From assembly GCF_014192715.1 (NCBI RefSeq), contig NZ_JACHYH010000002.1, positions 186,001 through 250,000 on the forward strand: 64,000 nt of DNA, in the 5' to 3' direction. A program made the position numbers and the translations under genes. How positions within the stretch are numbered: the stretch's first letter is position 1; each line of letters opens with the position of its first letter. The notes beneath the pieces were generated by a model. The model had not been told where the DNA came from, ran no database searches, and saw only the letters and a list, made by a program, of their open reading frames with translations. The stretch is from Luteibacter sp. Sphag1AF (GTDB lineage Bacteria; Pseudomonadota; Gammaproteobacteria; Xanthomonadales; Rhodanobacteraceae). Below, in pieces: positions 29,765 to 39,007 of this stretch.

Positions 29765-30322
29765 CTACAGATAACTCATGTCGAGCTGAATCGGGGCAAT
29801 GACACTCCCCGCCACGACATTGTTTCCGACCTTGTAATACTGCGCCGCGACGTGCAAACGGGATTGATGGTTGGTCACCCACCAGTCGATATGGCGCCCG
29901 GGGTAGATCACCGAGTCCGACCCATCTCCCTTGAAGTAGATGCGTACGCCTACACCTTTTGCGTCACCGAGATTCCTGAAAACCTCATGGAACGGCGGAT
30001 CAGCTGCGCTTCCGGAAAATGCGAACCGCGCGATCAAGGCATCGTCATCGCAGTTGTCGACGGTGATGAAAAAATCCTTGTCGCCTCCACTCACGTTGCT
30101 GTTGAAGTGCGATGAGGGAAGGGTAGCCAGCTCGACTGTCCTGTCACGATCTCCTACCGAAATGTCGCACGTACCTCCCTCCACGATGCCTTTGATCGTG
30201 ACCGTGGTCGTATTCTCTGCAAGCGCCTTGTGCGAGAACACTGCCAGCAAGGACGCAGCAAGGGACGGAAACGCAATCTGCATGAGGAAGCAATTGCGTG
30301 CCGGCGTCGAAAGCGATGTCAT
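29765..30322 (-). CDS. Minor fimbrial subunit
   Basis: 185 aa. A signal peptide ends near SHKALA. The pilin domain has GTCDISVGDRDRTVEL and a second Cys in TVDNCDDDALIA, the conserved disulfide pair. The C-terminus IQLDMSYL is typical for chaperone-dependent pilins. It ends with TAG. Its frame is the same as that of the next gene, with no other stop between them. Confidence 0.85.
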   Translation of the reverse strand: MTSLSTPARNCFLMQIAFPSLAASLLAVFSHKALAENTTTVTIKGIVEGGTCDISVGDRDRTVELATLPSSHFNSNVSGGDKDFFITVDNCDDDALIARFAFSGSAADPPFHEVFRNLGDAKGVGVRIYFKGDGSDSVIYPGRHIDWWVTNHQSRLHVAAQYYKVGNNVVAGSVIAPIQLDMSYL

Positions 30323-30425
30323 GAACTTCTCCCGCACATGATGTCTGACGCCAGGGATGCGCATCAGAACAGACGGCCAAATCGAACAGAGTCGACGTAT
30401 TTCAGTTTCAGCTCGTGGAAGGCCG

Positions 30426-30989
30426 CTATTCGTAAGACATTTCAACCGTTGCCTCTGCCAGCACGGACCCCGAGCGGGCAGCCGTGCCTGACACCCGCCA
30501 ATACGCCGCAATGAGATCAATCGTTGCCTGGCCTGCTGTCACGGCCACCGTGCGCGCGTTGTTCTTTCCGTTCGCATCAATCGTGGCGCCTTTTGCATCG
30601 GTAAGCTCCACGGCCACGCCGCGTGCGGTGCCGGTATTCAACCAGCGCAATGGATCAATGGGGTCTCCTCTGCCGGTGAAGGTGAACGTTGCATCGACAA
30701 GGCCCGGGCTGCAGTTGATGACCTGCAATTGAAAGTCACCGCCAGCAGGAATCACTCCGCTGGCCGGCAGGTCAGCAAGGGTGATGGCCTTCAGTTCAAC
30801 CTTCTTGTCGCGCGAGCCCACCGACAGCTCGCACGTCCCCTGTTCAATCGCTCCCCTTACCGTGATCGTTGTGCTGTTGTGCGCCTGCGACGGCACGACA
30901 GGCGTGCCCAGTGCGGCAAGACCCATCACGCACGACAAGGCGCGGTGTCTACTGACATGTCGACGAATCATCACGATATGGATGGTCAT
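30426..30989 (-). CDS. Minor fimbrial subunit
   Basis: 187 aa. Signal peptide ends near VVPSQA. The pilin Cys pair is in GTCELSVGSRDKKVEL and VINCSPGLVDATFTF. The C-terminal VEMSYE is the chaperone-recognition end. The start overlaps the usher stop by 4 bp (ATGA). It ends in TAG, with a TGA five codons further on. Confidence 0.85.
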   Translation of the reverse strand: MTIHIVMIRRHVSRHRALSCVMGLAALGTPVVPSQAHNSTTITVRGAIEQGTCELSVGSRDKKVELKAITLADLPASGVIPAGGDFQLQVINCSPGLVDATFTFTGRGDPIDPLRWLNTGTARGVAVELTDAKGATIDANGKNNARTVAVTAGQATIDLIAAYWRVSGTAARSGSVLAEATVEMSYE

Positions 30990-33817
30990 AGGTCCTGGGT
31001 TCTCAAAGAGAGAAACACGTCGCGCTTAACCGGCTCGTCGTGCCGCTGCGACATGAGCGGCTGAGGCTGAGATGGACACGTTGCGACCAGGCCGTTGTGA
31101 ACGGGCGTCATGGCGGTCCAGTTGGCATCCGGCCCATATCGACCGGTCCACTGCCTGGAGTCGCGCTCTTTGACACACGGAAGGTGAAATCGCTCGAAGT
31201 CACGCTGCTTTTTTTTGTCGCTCGCTGGCGGCAGATCCAACTGGATGCGGCAGCGCTCGTCGGCCGAACTACCCCACTTCACGACCAGCCCGGATGACTC
31301 GTCTATCCCGCGTACAAACACGCGACCGCCCTGCCCCACCACGCCAACGCTCTCGCCTTCGGCGTTGTACACGACGGCGCCGAATGGCAGTGCCGCGCCA
31401 TCGGAGAGCACTGAGTCAATCATCAATGCCCGGCCGCTGACCGTTTCATACGTCAGCGCCACCACCGAGCGGGCGCGCGGCGCCACACTGGCCGTGGTCG
31501 TCTTCAGCTCAAGGCCGGCGCGGCTTCCCTTTGGATCGATGGATACGGTATTGCGCTGATAGGGCTGCAGGCCTGCGACCACTGCGTAGCCGCGAGCGTC
31601 AACAACAGCGCTCTGCACGCCTTCTACGGAGGCGCCCGCCGCGTCCGGCGCATGCACCAGCGCAAAGGTGTCGCCGGAATACGGCGTCAGCGTGAATCCG
31701 CCGGAGTGCGCAACCACGGTACCGGAAGCATTCGCGCTTACCTGACGATAGCCCCGCCCCTGTCCGATGCCCGCCGCCAACTGGGCAATCGGGCTTCGAT
31801 AATTCATGTTCGCATTGATCGCGTTGCCGTTGGCATTCTGGCTGAGGTTGATGCCATAGCCTGCACTGGCCTTCCTGCCCAGCGCACCACTGACGCTCAA
31901 TTGCGTGCTGTTTCCACCCTGCTGCGCGCGATCGAACGTCGCCGCGAGATGCGGCGATCTGCTTGCTGTGCCCAGTGGCATGCTGATTGTGACGAAGAAC
32001 CGAGTATCGCGCCGGCCTTCCACCCGGTTGGGACGAAACGTCGGGGCAACGCCACCGACGTCGTAGACAGGCGCCAGGACGGAGTAGTCACTGATCCTGC
32101 TGCGCTGCGCTGTAAAGCTATAATTGATCGACTTCCAGCGATGGCTGTAACCAGCCGAGAAATCTATCTGGCGACCGCCGCCTGCCCAGAAATCCCGTGT
32201 GGAACTGGTCAGGAACAGTTGCCCCCGATCTTCGCCCAGCGGCTGATTGATGTTGACGTCAAAACGGCTTCGCTGGCGTTGCACGTCGGCACCCTGGGGG
32301 CCACGCGCGCTGGCGTCGCGCAGAAGGACCGCATCGTCGAGCCCTACAAAACCGCCCGTGGAGTAACGATAAGCACCCAGTGCAATGTTGGTACCCGTGA
32401 CCGGAACATTGGCACTGTATCCCAGGCGATAACTCCAACCGCGGGTCTTCCGATTCCCAGGGGCATGATTACTGGCGTGCGTGACATCCAGCGACACGGC
32501 CCCCATACGCGTATTGAAAGCGGAACCGACAACGGCAGACCGGTAACCGTTGGCATACGTGATACCCCCGTAGGAGGTGACGCTGTTTGACAGGCCACGC
32601 TGAAGCGTCGCCTGGACCAGACCGGGGGTTTCGCGCAGATTTTGCTGAGTAACCTGCCCTGCCGCCACACTCCACTGCACCTGACCGGGCCGAAGCAACT
32701 CGGCGATGGATGCGTACGGCACAACGATGTGATTGACGCGACCGTCCGCCTCGATGACCTCCACATTCAGATCACCGTTGGTTCCTGTTGGATAGAGATC
32801 GTCGATCGCGAACGGACCCGGCGCAACATTCGTGTCATAGATGACGTAACCGCCCTGGCGTACAACGACGTGCGCGTTCGTTTCGGCGATACCACGAACT
32901 ACCGGCGCGTAGCCGCGCTGCGAGTTGGGCAACATGCGCGGGTCGCTGTATAGACGCATGCCCCGCACGCGCACGCTATTGAACATGTCGCCGGGGGTAA
33001 AGGTGTCACCCACGACCAGTTGCCCCATCACCGAGGCAATGTCGTGCTGGAGATAGGTGGAACTGTTCTGGTAGTTGCGCCCCGAGCGTTGTGACCAGTT
33101 CAGTGCGCCAACATGCATCACGTGCCACGAGCCGAGATTCAACGATGCGTTGATGCCAACGTAACCGCTGGTGTCCGACGTATTCTGGCTTCCCGAGCGA
33201 TAAACATTCGCGTTGTAGTTGAGAACACCTGCATTGATTCCGTCGTCCCACTGGGACGGATCGACGTAGCCCCGGGCCGTGCTCGCCATGTATATCTGGG
33301 GAACATTGATCGCCAGCTCCTGTGTGGAAACATCGAACAGGGCTGAAGCGCCAGGCACGTAATCTTCCAGCGCACCACAGAACGTACCCGCCGCTGGTAT
33401 CGGCCTGGCCGGCGCGTGCGTTGCATCGCTTGCAATCGCCTGCAGATCCACGCCGAAGCCGCTTAGCGTCTTCACGTCGAAGCATGGCTGCACACTCTCG
33501 CCATCGCTCGCGCTGACAAAGGTGATATCCGAGCGCGACTGCCAGGACGTGTTGACGATGATGTCGCCCCGGTACGTGCCGGGAAGGACGGCGTTGGCCC
33601 TCTCGAACCGGGTCAGATCCACCTTTGCGTTGGAACTACCGGATGACAGGAAGTTCTCGTTGAACTGAATGAGCTCTACCCCAGACGCGTCAACGGCCTC
33701 GACTGAAGCGGCGCCAGCCGGCGCTGCTACAGAACCGAGAACGAGCGCAGGAAGCAACGAGGTCTTCCACGGGGAATCGGGCAGACTCACCTCTGGCCTC
33801 CTGGCACGACACAACAT
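30986..33817 (-). CDS. Outer-membrane fimbrial usher
   Basis: 943 aa. Mature N-terminus with VELIQFNENFL and the long beta-barrel with repeated aromatic strands. PapC/FimD features include the plug region and a C-terminal domain with GFxRCRLQL-like DERCRIQLDLP. Start chosen at 33817 because GGAGGT stands 7 bases upstream. A signal peptide follows (LLPALVLGSVAAPAGA). The C-terminus is extended by about 50 residues after the DERCRIQL region. The usher assembles and exports pilins handed over by the chaperone. Confidence 0.93.
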   Translation of the reverse strand: MLCRARRPEVSLPDSPWKTSLLPALVLGSVAAPAGAASVEAVDASGVELIQFNENFLSSGSSNAKVDLTRFERANAVLPGTYRGDIIVNTSWQSRSDITFVSASDGESVQPCFDVKTLSGFGVDLQAIASDATHAPARPIPAAGTFCGALEDYVPGASALFDVSTQELAINVPQIYMASTARGYVDPSQWDDGINAGVLNYNANVYRSGSQNTSDTSGYVGINASLNLGSWHVMHVGALNWSQRSGRNYQNSSTYLQHDIASVMGQLVVGDTFTPGDMFNSVRVRGMRLYSDPRMLPNSQRGYAPVVRGIAETNAHVVVRQGGYVIYDTNVAPGPFAIDDLYPTGTNGDLNVEVIEADGRVNHIVVPYASIAELLRPGQVQWSVAAGQVTQQNLRETPGLVQATLQRGLSNSVTSYGGITYANGYRSAVVGSAFNTRMGAVSLDVTHASNHAPGNRKTRGWSYRLGYSANVPVTGTNIALGAYRYSTGGFVGLDDAVLLRDASARGPQGADVQRQRSRFDVNINQPLGEDRGQLFLTSSTRDFWAGGGRQIDFSAGYSHRWKSINYSFTAQRSRISDYSVLAPVYDVGGVAPTFRPNRVEGRRDTRFFVTISMPLGTASRSPHLAATFDRAQQGGNSTQLSVSGALGRKASAGYGINLSQNANGNAINANMNYRSPIAQLAAGIGQGRGYRQVSANASGTVVAHSGGFTLTPYSGDTFALVHAPDAAGASVEGVQSAVVDARGYAVVAGLQPYQRNTVSIDPKGSRAGLELKTTTASVAPRARSVVALTYETVSGRALMIDSVLSDGAALPFGAVVYNAEGESVGVVGQGGRVFVRGIDESSGLVVKWGSSADERCRIQLDLPPASDKKKQRDFERFHLPCVKERDSRQWTGRYGPDANWTAMTPVHNGLVATCPSQPQPLMSQRHDEPVKRDVFLSLRTQDL

Positions 33818-33908
33818 AGCGATACCTCCAAACAAGCGGCCAAAGCCAACACCTTGCCGCTTGAAAGCAGCATGGCCGATCACGCCGGCGATTGAGTGCG
33901 GCGGAGGG

Positions 33909-34655
33909 TCAGCGACCGATTGGCGCGTCCATGGATTTCACTGCGCCATAGTCATTGATGACCTTGAAGTGCGCCCTCGCTTCACCAAGGTTCATACCGG
34001 AAGAATCCGGCAGCGGAAAAGTTGTCGTACCACGGGGAAGCACCATGCCACCATTACGCGACCGGGCAGACCGGTCGCCGGCCATCAGCCCGACTTCGCT
34101 GAAGCTCACGTGATAAGGCGTCGGGTTGACGACTTCCAGAATGACATCGCTGCTGGCGTCGTTTCTGGCCAGCTTCCACGTGAGCTGGGACGCCGCGGAC
34201 TCGACCTCACCGTGAAGCCCTTCCGGCCGGAAGAAAACCTTGATGCGCGTTCTCAGCGCAAACTGAAGCGCGTTGGTCGCATCCTTCCCTGCCTTTGGGG
34301 GAATCTCAAGCACGTTGAACCAGAACAACGTTTCTTTGTCCTTCGGCAACGGCTCATCCGTGTACACCAGGCGCACGGCCTGTCCCTTGCCACCTTCCAT
34401 GCGAAACACAGGAGGCGATAGCACGAACGGAACCTTGGCCTGTTCAGGTGACAAGGAGCTGTCGCCTGAATCAAGCCACGCCTGCACGAGCACCGGTCGC
34501 TCCCCCTTGTTGGTGAGCTTTACCGTCACCTCCTTCTCTTCCGATGAATAGACCACGCGCGTACCGCTGATGATCACTCCACTGCGTGCCTGTCCTGCGA
34601 GTGCTCCCAGGCACACCGCGAACGCCGCAATGGCGCAATGCCGGATGTAGGACAT
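33909..34655 (-). CDS. Periplasmic fimbrial chaperone (PapD-like)
   Basis: 248 aa. A signal peptide (IAAFAVCLGALAGQA) precedes the two Ig-like domains. The G1/F1 segment KDKETLFWFNVLEIPPK and IKVFFRPEGL match the PapD family, including the conserved Arg in TRVVYSS and Lys in RIKVFFRP. It stabilises pilins by donor-strand complementation. It lies downstream of the major pilin and upstream of the usher. Confidence 0.94.
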   Translation of the reverse strand: MSYIRHCAIAAFAVCLGALAGQARSGVIISGTRVVYSSEEKEVTVKLTNKGERPVLVQAWLDSGDSSLSPEQAKVPFVLSPPVFRMEGGKGQAVRLVYTDEPLPKDKETLFWFNVLEIPPKAGKDATNALQFALRTRIKVFFRPEGLHGEVESAASQLTWKLARNDASSDVILEVVNPTPYHVSFSEVGLMAGDRSARSRNGGMVLPRGTTTFPLPDSSGMNLGEARAHFKVINDYGAVKSMDAPIGR

Positions 34656-34680
34656 GCCAGATGTCTCCTGTCGTCGGAGT

Positions 34681-34708
34681 GTCAGCGACCGAACAAACGG
34701 TCGCTGAC
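34681..34708 (-). promoter_or_regulatory. Intercistronic hairpin between major pilin and chaperone
   Basis: Perfect 11-bp stem (GTCAGCGACCG / CGGTCGCTGAC) with a 6-base loop. It has no U-tract on the minus strand, so it is unlikely to be a full terminator. In chaperone-usher operons such hairpins after the major pilin gene commonly stabilise the pilin message or reduce downstream expression. Confidence 0.65.
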
Positions 34709-34730
34709 GCGGAAATCAACTACGAGGGAA

Positions 34731-35309
34731 TCAGTTGTAGTCAACCGAATAGATCAGGTCGGCCTTCACCTGACCGGACGTCGCTGCACCACCAGCGGCC
34801 AGATAGCGCGCCTTGTAAACAAACGAAGCTTCGCCATTGGCGTCAATCACTGCATCCTTGACATACGAGCGCGCCAGGTTGATCGGCGTGTCGTCTTCTT
34901 CGGTCAGCTGGATATTGACGTTGGTCGCTGCCGCGCCAAGACCTGTCCAGATATTTTCCAGAGCACCGGTGGACGGATTGATGTTGCCCAGCGTCTGGAA
35001 CGAGAGACGTGCCAGCTTGGTGGTGTCGCAATTGTCTTCCGGCAGCGAACCCACCAGCATCGAGAACGTGCGACCTGGATGGGTGTCGCCCGCGGCGGCC
35101 AGGTCCGACTCATTCACGTCATCCAGGCGGACTTCAAAGCTGCCACGACCCTGGTTCGTGCCCGGACCACCCACCACGGAGCAGGTGTTGTCCTTGACCG
35201 TTCCGTAGAACGTGATGGTGCCGCCGCCAATGGTAGCGGCGTTGGCCATGCCAGCCGCCACGATACCTGCGGTCAGCACGATGGCGGAAACGATCTTGAT
35301 ATGCTTCAT
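34731..35309 (-). CDS. Major fimbrial subunit (FimA-like)
   Basis: 192 aa. A signal peptide (IVSAIVLTAGIVAAGMANA) precedes a pilin domain. Cys residues in DNTCSVVGG and EDNCDTTKLA form the expected disulfide. The C-terminus DLIYSVDYN is pilin-like. The start could be this ATG or the one 6 bp upstream (35315), and a GAAGGA sequence fits either. It is the first gene of the fimbrial operon and has a strong leader hairpin. Confidence 0.9.
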   Translation of the reverse strand: MKHIKIVSAIVLTAGIVAAGMANAATIGGGTITFYGTVKDNTCSVVGGPGTNQGRGSFEVRLDDVNESDLAAAGDTHPGRTFSMLVGSLPEDNCDTTKLARLSFQTLGNINPSTGALENIWTGLGAAATNVNIQLTEEDDTPINLARSYVKDAVIDANGEASFVYKARYLAAGGAATSGQVKADLIYSVDYN

Positions 35310-35342
35310 TCGCATGAATCCTTCGATGGTTGTTTCATCCAT

Positions 35343-35386
35343 CGGGAGGATGTGGTCGCCACAAGGGTAGCGACCGCATCCTCCCG
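35343..35386 (-). promoter_or_regulatory. Strong hairpin in the fimbrial operon leader
   Basis: Arms CGGGAGGATG-T-GGTCGC and GCGACC-G-CATCCTCCCG pair over 16 bp plus one T-G wobble, with a 10-base loop. It lies about 30-40 bases before the major pilin start. It could be an operator for a dimeric regulator or an RNA structure in the 5' leader controlling pilin translation. Confidence 0.6.
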
Positions 35387-35920
35387 ACATGCATAAGGAC
35401 ATGGAAATCGCACGGACGTCCAAACGACCTCGCCCATGGACTGCCAAAGCCCCATCCGACACGCGACCTCATGCACTTCATCGTGAAGCGTGCAACGCAT
35501 GCGTCCGCGCACTGGTCCTTCACAGGATCAGTGGACGCGGATGGTAGGAGCGGCGTGGCAAGTGCCCGGATAGAGATCGTCTGAAATGGCGTGATCTCCA
35601 TCTTTGCCTTGCAAGGATGGTTCCGGCGCAGCGCACGCGAAAGCGGCCGGACACTGAACTTCATTGGCCGGCGTGATCGTCCTTGAGGGCACCAGTCAGA
35701 CGTTTCGGCGAGAGCGTGTGGTCATCTGCTTACACACGTACGGATGCGGGCTTACTCGACGACGAGGCATTCTCCTACAAGGATAAGCGCGCCATTCACA
35801 CACGGAACGTGCGCGGTGAATGCCACGCAGAGGTATCGACAGGAGCGCTGTGCGGCGAGGATGTGTCGATTGCACAGCGCCCGGCTTTTCACGGGAGCGG
35901 ATTGCCGCCAGTAACACCAT
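35387..35920. other. Stretch without credible genes
   Basis: About 530 bp between the fimbrial leader and the dehydrogenase pseudogene. Open frames here are short, lack ribosome-binding sites and do not look like known proteins. The promoter of the fimbrial operon is expected in its left part. The right part probably contains rearranged debris that truncated the dehydrogenase. Confidence 0.5.
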
Positions 35921-36376
35921 GGATTCCTGATGCGTCTGCTTTCCAGCCACATTGACGAGGATGTCCAGCCCACCCAGCGCAGCGCTGGCGTCGGCAACCA
36001 GCGACTGGCAGAAGGCTTAGCTCTTCAGGTCACCGGCCATGCCTCGCGCCGTCCTGCCCTCCGCTTCGATCAACGCGATCACCTCATGCGCGTCAGCTTC
36101 TTCGCTGGGCAGATACGCGATCACCACGTCAGCTCCCTCGCGCGCAAACGCAATCGCCACCGCGCGGCCAATCCCGCTATCGCCCCCCGTAATCAGCGCT
36201 CGGCGGCCGTTCAATTTGCCCGAGCCGCGATAGCTTGTTTCGCCGTGATCGGCTTTAGGTTCCAGCTTGTTTACCGATCCTGGCGCGGACTGCTTCGGCG
36301 TATCAAACGGAGGACTGGGGAATGTTTTCGTCGGATCGACAAGACGAGGCGCATGGTCAGCCGGGGGCTTGGTCAT
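35921..36376 (-). pseudogene. Short-chain dehydrogenase/reductase, truncated and with an internal stop
   Basis: The N-terminus (MTKPPADHAPRLVDPTKTF) and RALITGGDSGIGRAVAIAFAR show the Rossmann TGGxxGIG motif of the YghA/YhdF-type SDR family. The frame is closed by TAA after GMAGDLKS. The same frame then continues with AFCQSLVADASAALGG and LDILVNVAGKQTHQES, clearly the rest of the same protein. After HQES the similarity stops, so the catalytic Tyr-Lys part is lost. Both the nonsense codon and the truncation indicate a dead gene. Confidence 0.8.
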
Positions 36377-36479
36377 AAGAACTCCTCAATGCGTGAGGAA
36401 GCCAAGACAGGCGGCGCTGCGTAGGGATGCCGTACATGCCCCGTCAAGGACTGGGCAGCGCTTTGCACGACGGAAAAAA

Positions 36480-36512
36480 ACAAAACCCCGGGCAAGCCCG
36501 GGGTTTTGTTTG
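36480..36512 (-). terminator. Rho-independent terminator after tRNA-Gly
   Basis: Hairpin ACCCCGGGC/GCCCGGGGT flanked by AAAACAAA and TTTTGTTT. On the minus strand it follows the tRNA 3' end by a few bases, so it terminates the tRNA transcript. The flanking A/T runs make it work in either direction. Confidence 0.85.
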
Positions 36513-36517
36513 AAATC

Positions 36518-36593
<76 letters not shown>

Positions 36594-36706
36594 GTCGTGA
36601 GCCGCTTAGTCTAAAACAGACGATGGGCACATTACAACTACCTGCATTGAATTCGAAACACAGAAATCAAAACGTTCGCGATGCTGGCTCGGCGCTGGCC
36701 GGCTGG

Positions 36707-37090
36707 TTATTCCAGCTCCATGCGCTCGTCGGGGTCCATAGGCTCACGAAACCCAAGAACAATCTGAAGTGGTGTGTCGCGGCCGGCCTGGCACGACGCA
36801 ACGAACAGGAAGCGGTCACCGCGCTCCCAGGCGCTTAGTGCACCGGCATCGGGATGAAGCTCCCATACCCACTCCCCACGCGTCTTGTGCGTCGCGTCGG
36901 GCGTCCCTAACTTCGACTCGCACAGTTCGCGCCAGCTGGCGAAGCGAGCCTTGTGTTCCATCAGTATGGCGTCGAGAGCCCCCTCCCCGTTCTCGTCATC
37001 CACACCCGGCACTTTTTGCTGGAACACCACCAGCTCATCCGAGGGGTTAGCCAAGAATGCGTCCAGTACCTCGGTATCGTTCCCCACCAT
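36707..37090 (-). CDS. Hypothetical protein at the host/phage junction
   Basis: 127 aa, acidic, no membrane segment. It contains ASWRELCESKLGTPDATHKTRG and ends TAA. I do not recognise it. It has no in-frame TAG. It may be the last phage gene, an accessory cargo gene, or host. The position 213 bp from the first clear phage gene leaves all three open. Confidence 0.5.
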   Translation of the reverse strand: MVGNDTEVLDAFLANPSDELVVFQQKVPGVDDENGEGALDAILMEHKARFASWRELCESKLGTPDATHKTRGEWVWELHPDAGALSAWERGDRFLFVASCQAGRDTPLQIVLGFREPMDPDERMELE

Positions 37091-37303
37091 GTCGACTTAT
37101 CCCCTGTCATGCGCTGACTTGCGCCCGAGAATTCTCAAGCGTTGCTGCGCAACGGGTCAAAACGCCTTTGGAACCCTCAGATGGTGCCCGGACTGGGAAT
37201 CGCAAATTGGCTTAAGATGGGGCTTTGAGGCGTACCATGTGCAACATATGTGCAGATTTTTAAATCACCGCGAACGCCTCCGCCAGTGATTCTCATGGAT
37301 TGA
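37091..37303. other. Junction region between accessory gene and phage tail genes
   Basis: 213 bp with no gene I can support. It is a candidate for the left attachment site or a small promoter region. I see no obvious direct repeat with the rest of the window. The matching right end is outside it. Confidence 0.4.
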
Positions 37304-37789
37304 TTACATTCTGTTGTCCGTTACCGTGAAGCTCTTGCTTCCCGTGGCTCCAGCAGCGTCAGTGGCGACAACACTATAAACGCCGCTCACCGTCCCGGCC
37401 GGTGGGTTGGCAAGGCGGCGGAATGCCGTTGTTGGGCTGGTAGGTGTGGAAATGGTAAACGCGGCCCCCGAGACATACGAAATATTGTATGTGTACGGTG
37501 GCGTTCCACCTGATGCGCTTGCCGAAGCCGATCCAATGATGGCGTTGCCCGTGCCTACCGATGTCGATCCCGTCACGTCGGGCTGAGTGACGTTGATGGT
37601 GGTGGTTGCGGATGCTCCGCAAAGCTGCCCCATAGATATAGGGAGTGCGGTCGGGACATTTGCGTTCTGGGCCGTGTTTGGCACATAGGGTCCGCCGCGA
37701 AGAAAGAATCCAAGAGGACTACCTGCGGGTGCCCCAAACTCAGCGTAGACCTGCCCAAGCGTAATAGGTGGCGTTGCAGGAAGCGTCAC
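37304..37789 (-). CDS. Phage tail-associated protein with Ig-like C-terminus
   Basis: 161 aa, start GTG overlapping the tail-fibre stop (GTGA). The N-terminal part (PPITLGQVYAEFGAP, LPISMGQLCGAS) resembles short phage tail proteins that carry the phrase ALPISMGQLxG. The C-terminal part (GGTPPYTYNISY, GVYSVVATDAAGATG) is an Ig-like/cadherin-like fold. Stop is TAA, with no in-frame TAG. It is the last gene of the late operon. Confidence 0.65.
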   Translation of the reverse strand: MTLPATPPITLGQVYAEFGAPAGSPLGFFLRGGPYVPNTAQNANVPTALPISMGQLCGASATTTINVTQPDVTGSTSVGTGNAIIGSASASASGGTPPYTYNISYVSGAAFTISTPTSPTTAFRRLANPPAGTVSGVYSVVATDAAGATGSKSFTVTDNRM

Positions 37790-38991
37790 AGTAGCCCCGC
37801 CTTCTTCAGGACGCCTTCAAGGAAGGCCACTCGCTCCAAGGCAATAGCTGCCTTGTCGATGCCAAGGTATCCCTCGTGGGTCGTAAAGACGTACTCAGGG
37901 GCGACCTTGCGAACCTCCTGAGCGACAAGGCCAACGGCGTACTCGTCCGTCTTCTTCCACGTCCAACTCTTGAGCTGGAGGCATGAAAGATTTCGCGGCT
38001 TGAACTTCCCAATGATCCTCTTGAGGCGCCTGTCAGAGGTCTGGATGACAGTCGGAGCCGTAATGGTCCCTCCGAATGTGACCTAGCCTCCGCTAGCATT
38101 GAAGCTCATGGGTAGAGCCACTGATGCCGCATCGCTGTAGGAATCAATGGCTGTGTTCGTTCCGCCCGTGGCCACGTACATATCCACTCGCTGGCCGGTT
38201 CCAGAGGCCCCTCGCGTAACACGTAGAACGGGGAAATCGGTGGCTCGGACGATGGCCCCGAAGCCGCTCGTCACAACGGCATTAAGCTACCCAGTGGTAG
38301 TAGTTCCTGTCACTGACAGGGCTCCAGGAAGATTCACGGAAGTGAGGCCTTCATGGACAACCCGGTAAGTCGTTGTGGTTAGCGAACCTCCACCAATCTT
38401 TAGTACATTGTCTGCGTCTAAGCCGAAGTTTATGCCGTACTGCCCTTGGCGAATGAAGTTGATATAAGCGGCCTAAGCCGATGTACCGGAAACCTCAGCC
38501 TGAATGACAAGGCCCCTTGTTGGGTTATTGACTGAATTAGCGATGGTGGAATCTTTCGCAGAGACGAGATTTTTCCCGCTGAGGGTAATGTCGCCAACCG
38601 GACGCGATGAGTTTACCTGCGTCCAGTTGCCTGAACCTTGACTGCGAAAGGTAATCACGTCTCCAGCATTTGTCGTGATGTCTCCGCCACCGACGAGAAC
38701 AATTGCCGATGAGTTTTTGATCGTGCAGGCGCCCGAGAAATACACCTCTCTCTTTATGCCTGCCGCGACGGTTCCGAAGCTAGTGATAGTAGAAGCCCCG
38801 GTGACCGTAACCGCCTCTGCGTCAGCCGTACCGAGATCGGTGGTAGAGGCCGAGGGAATGGACGCCGAAGAAATGCCGTTCGTGCTCCGGGTGATTGCGA
38901 AGCCTGCGCGCAGGTAATCATCAAGACTATTTCCAATTGCGTCCGAGCCAGCGGGGCTGTTGTTGGCAGCAATCGTGAACAAATCCTACAT
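37786..38991 (-). CDS. Tail fibre with S74 chaperone end, four in-frame TAG
   Basis: 401 codons if TAG is sense. TAG is at codons 2, 173, 235 and 303 (lowest coordinates 38986, 38473, 38287, 38083). The protein starts M-TAG-DLFTIAANNSPAGSD, a familiar tail-protein opening. The C-terminus TSDRRLKRIIGKFKP followed by AVGLVAQEVRKVAPEYV is the S74 intramolecular chaperone, far downstream of all four TAGs and in the same frame. True stop is TGA. Under the standard code the protein would be one residue long. Confidence 0.88.
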
Positions 38992-39007
38992 CTTTACAGG
39001 AACACCC

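Noticed and set aside
36885-37289. Plus-strand frame across the host/phage junction
   Set aside because: No ribosome-binding site or domain. It overlaps the minus-strand hypothetical gene and looks like a shadow.
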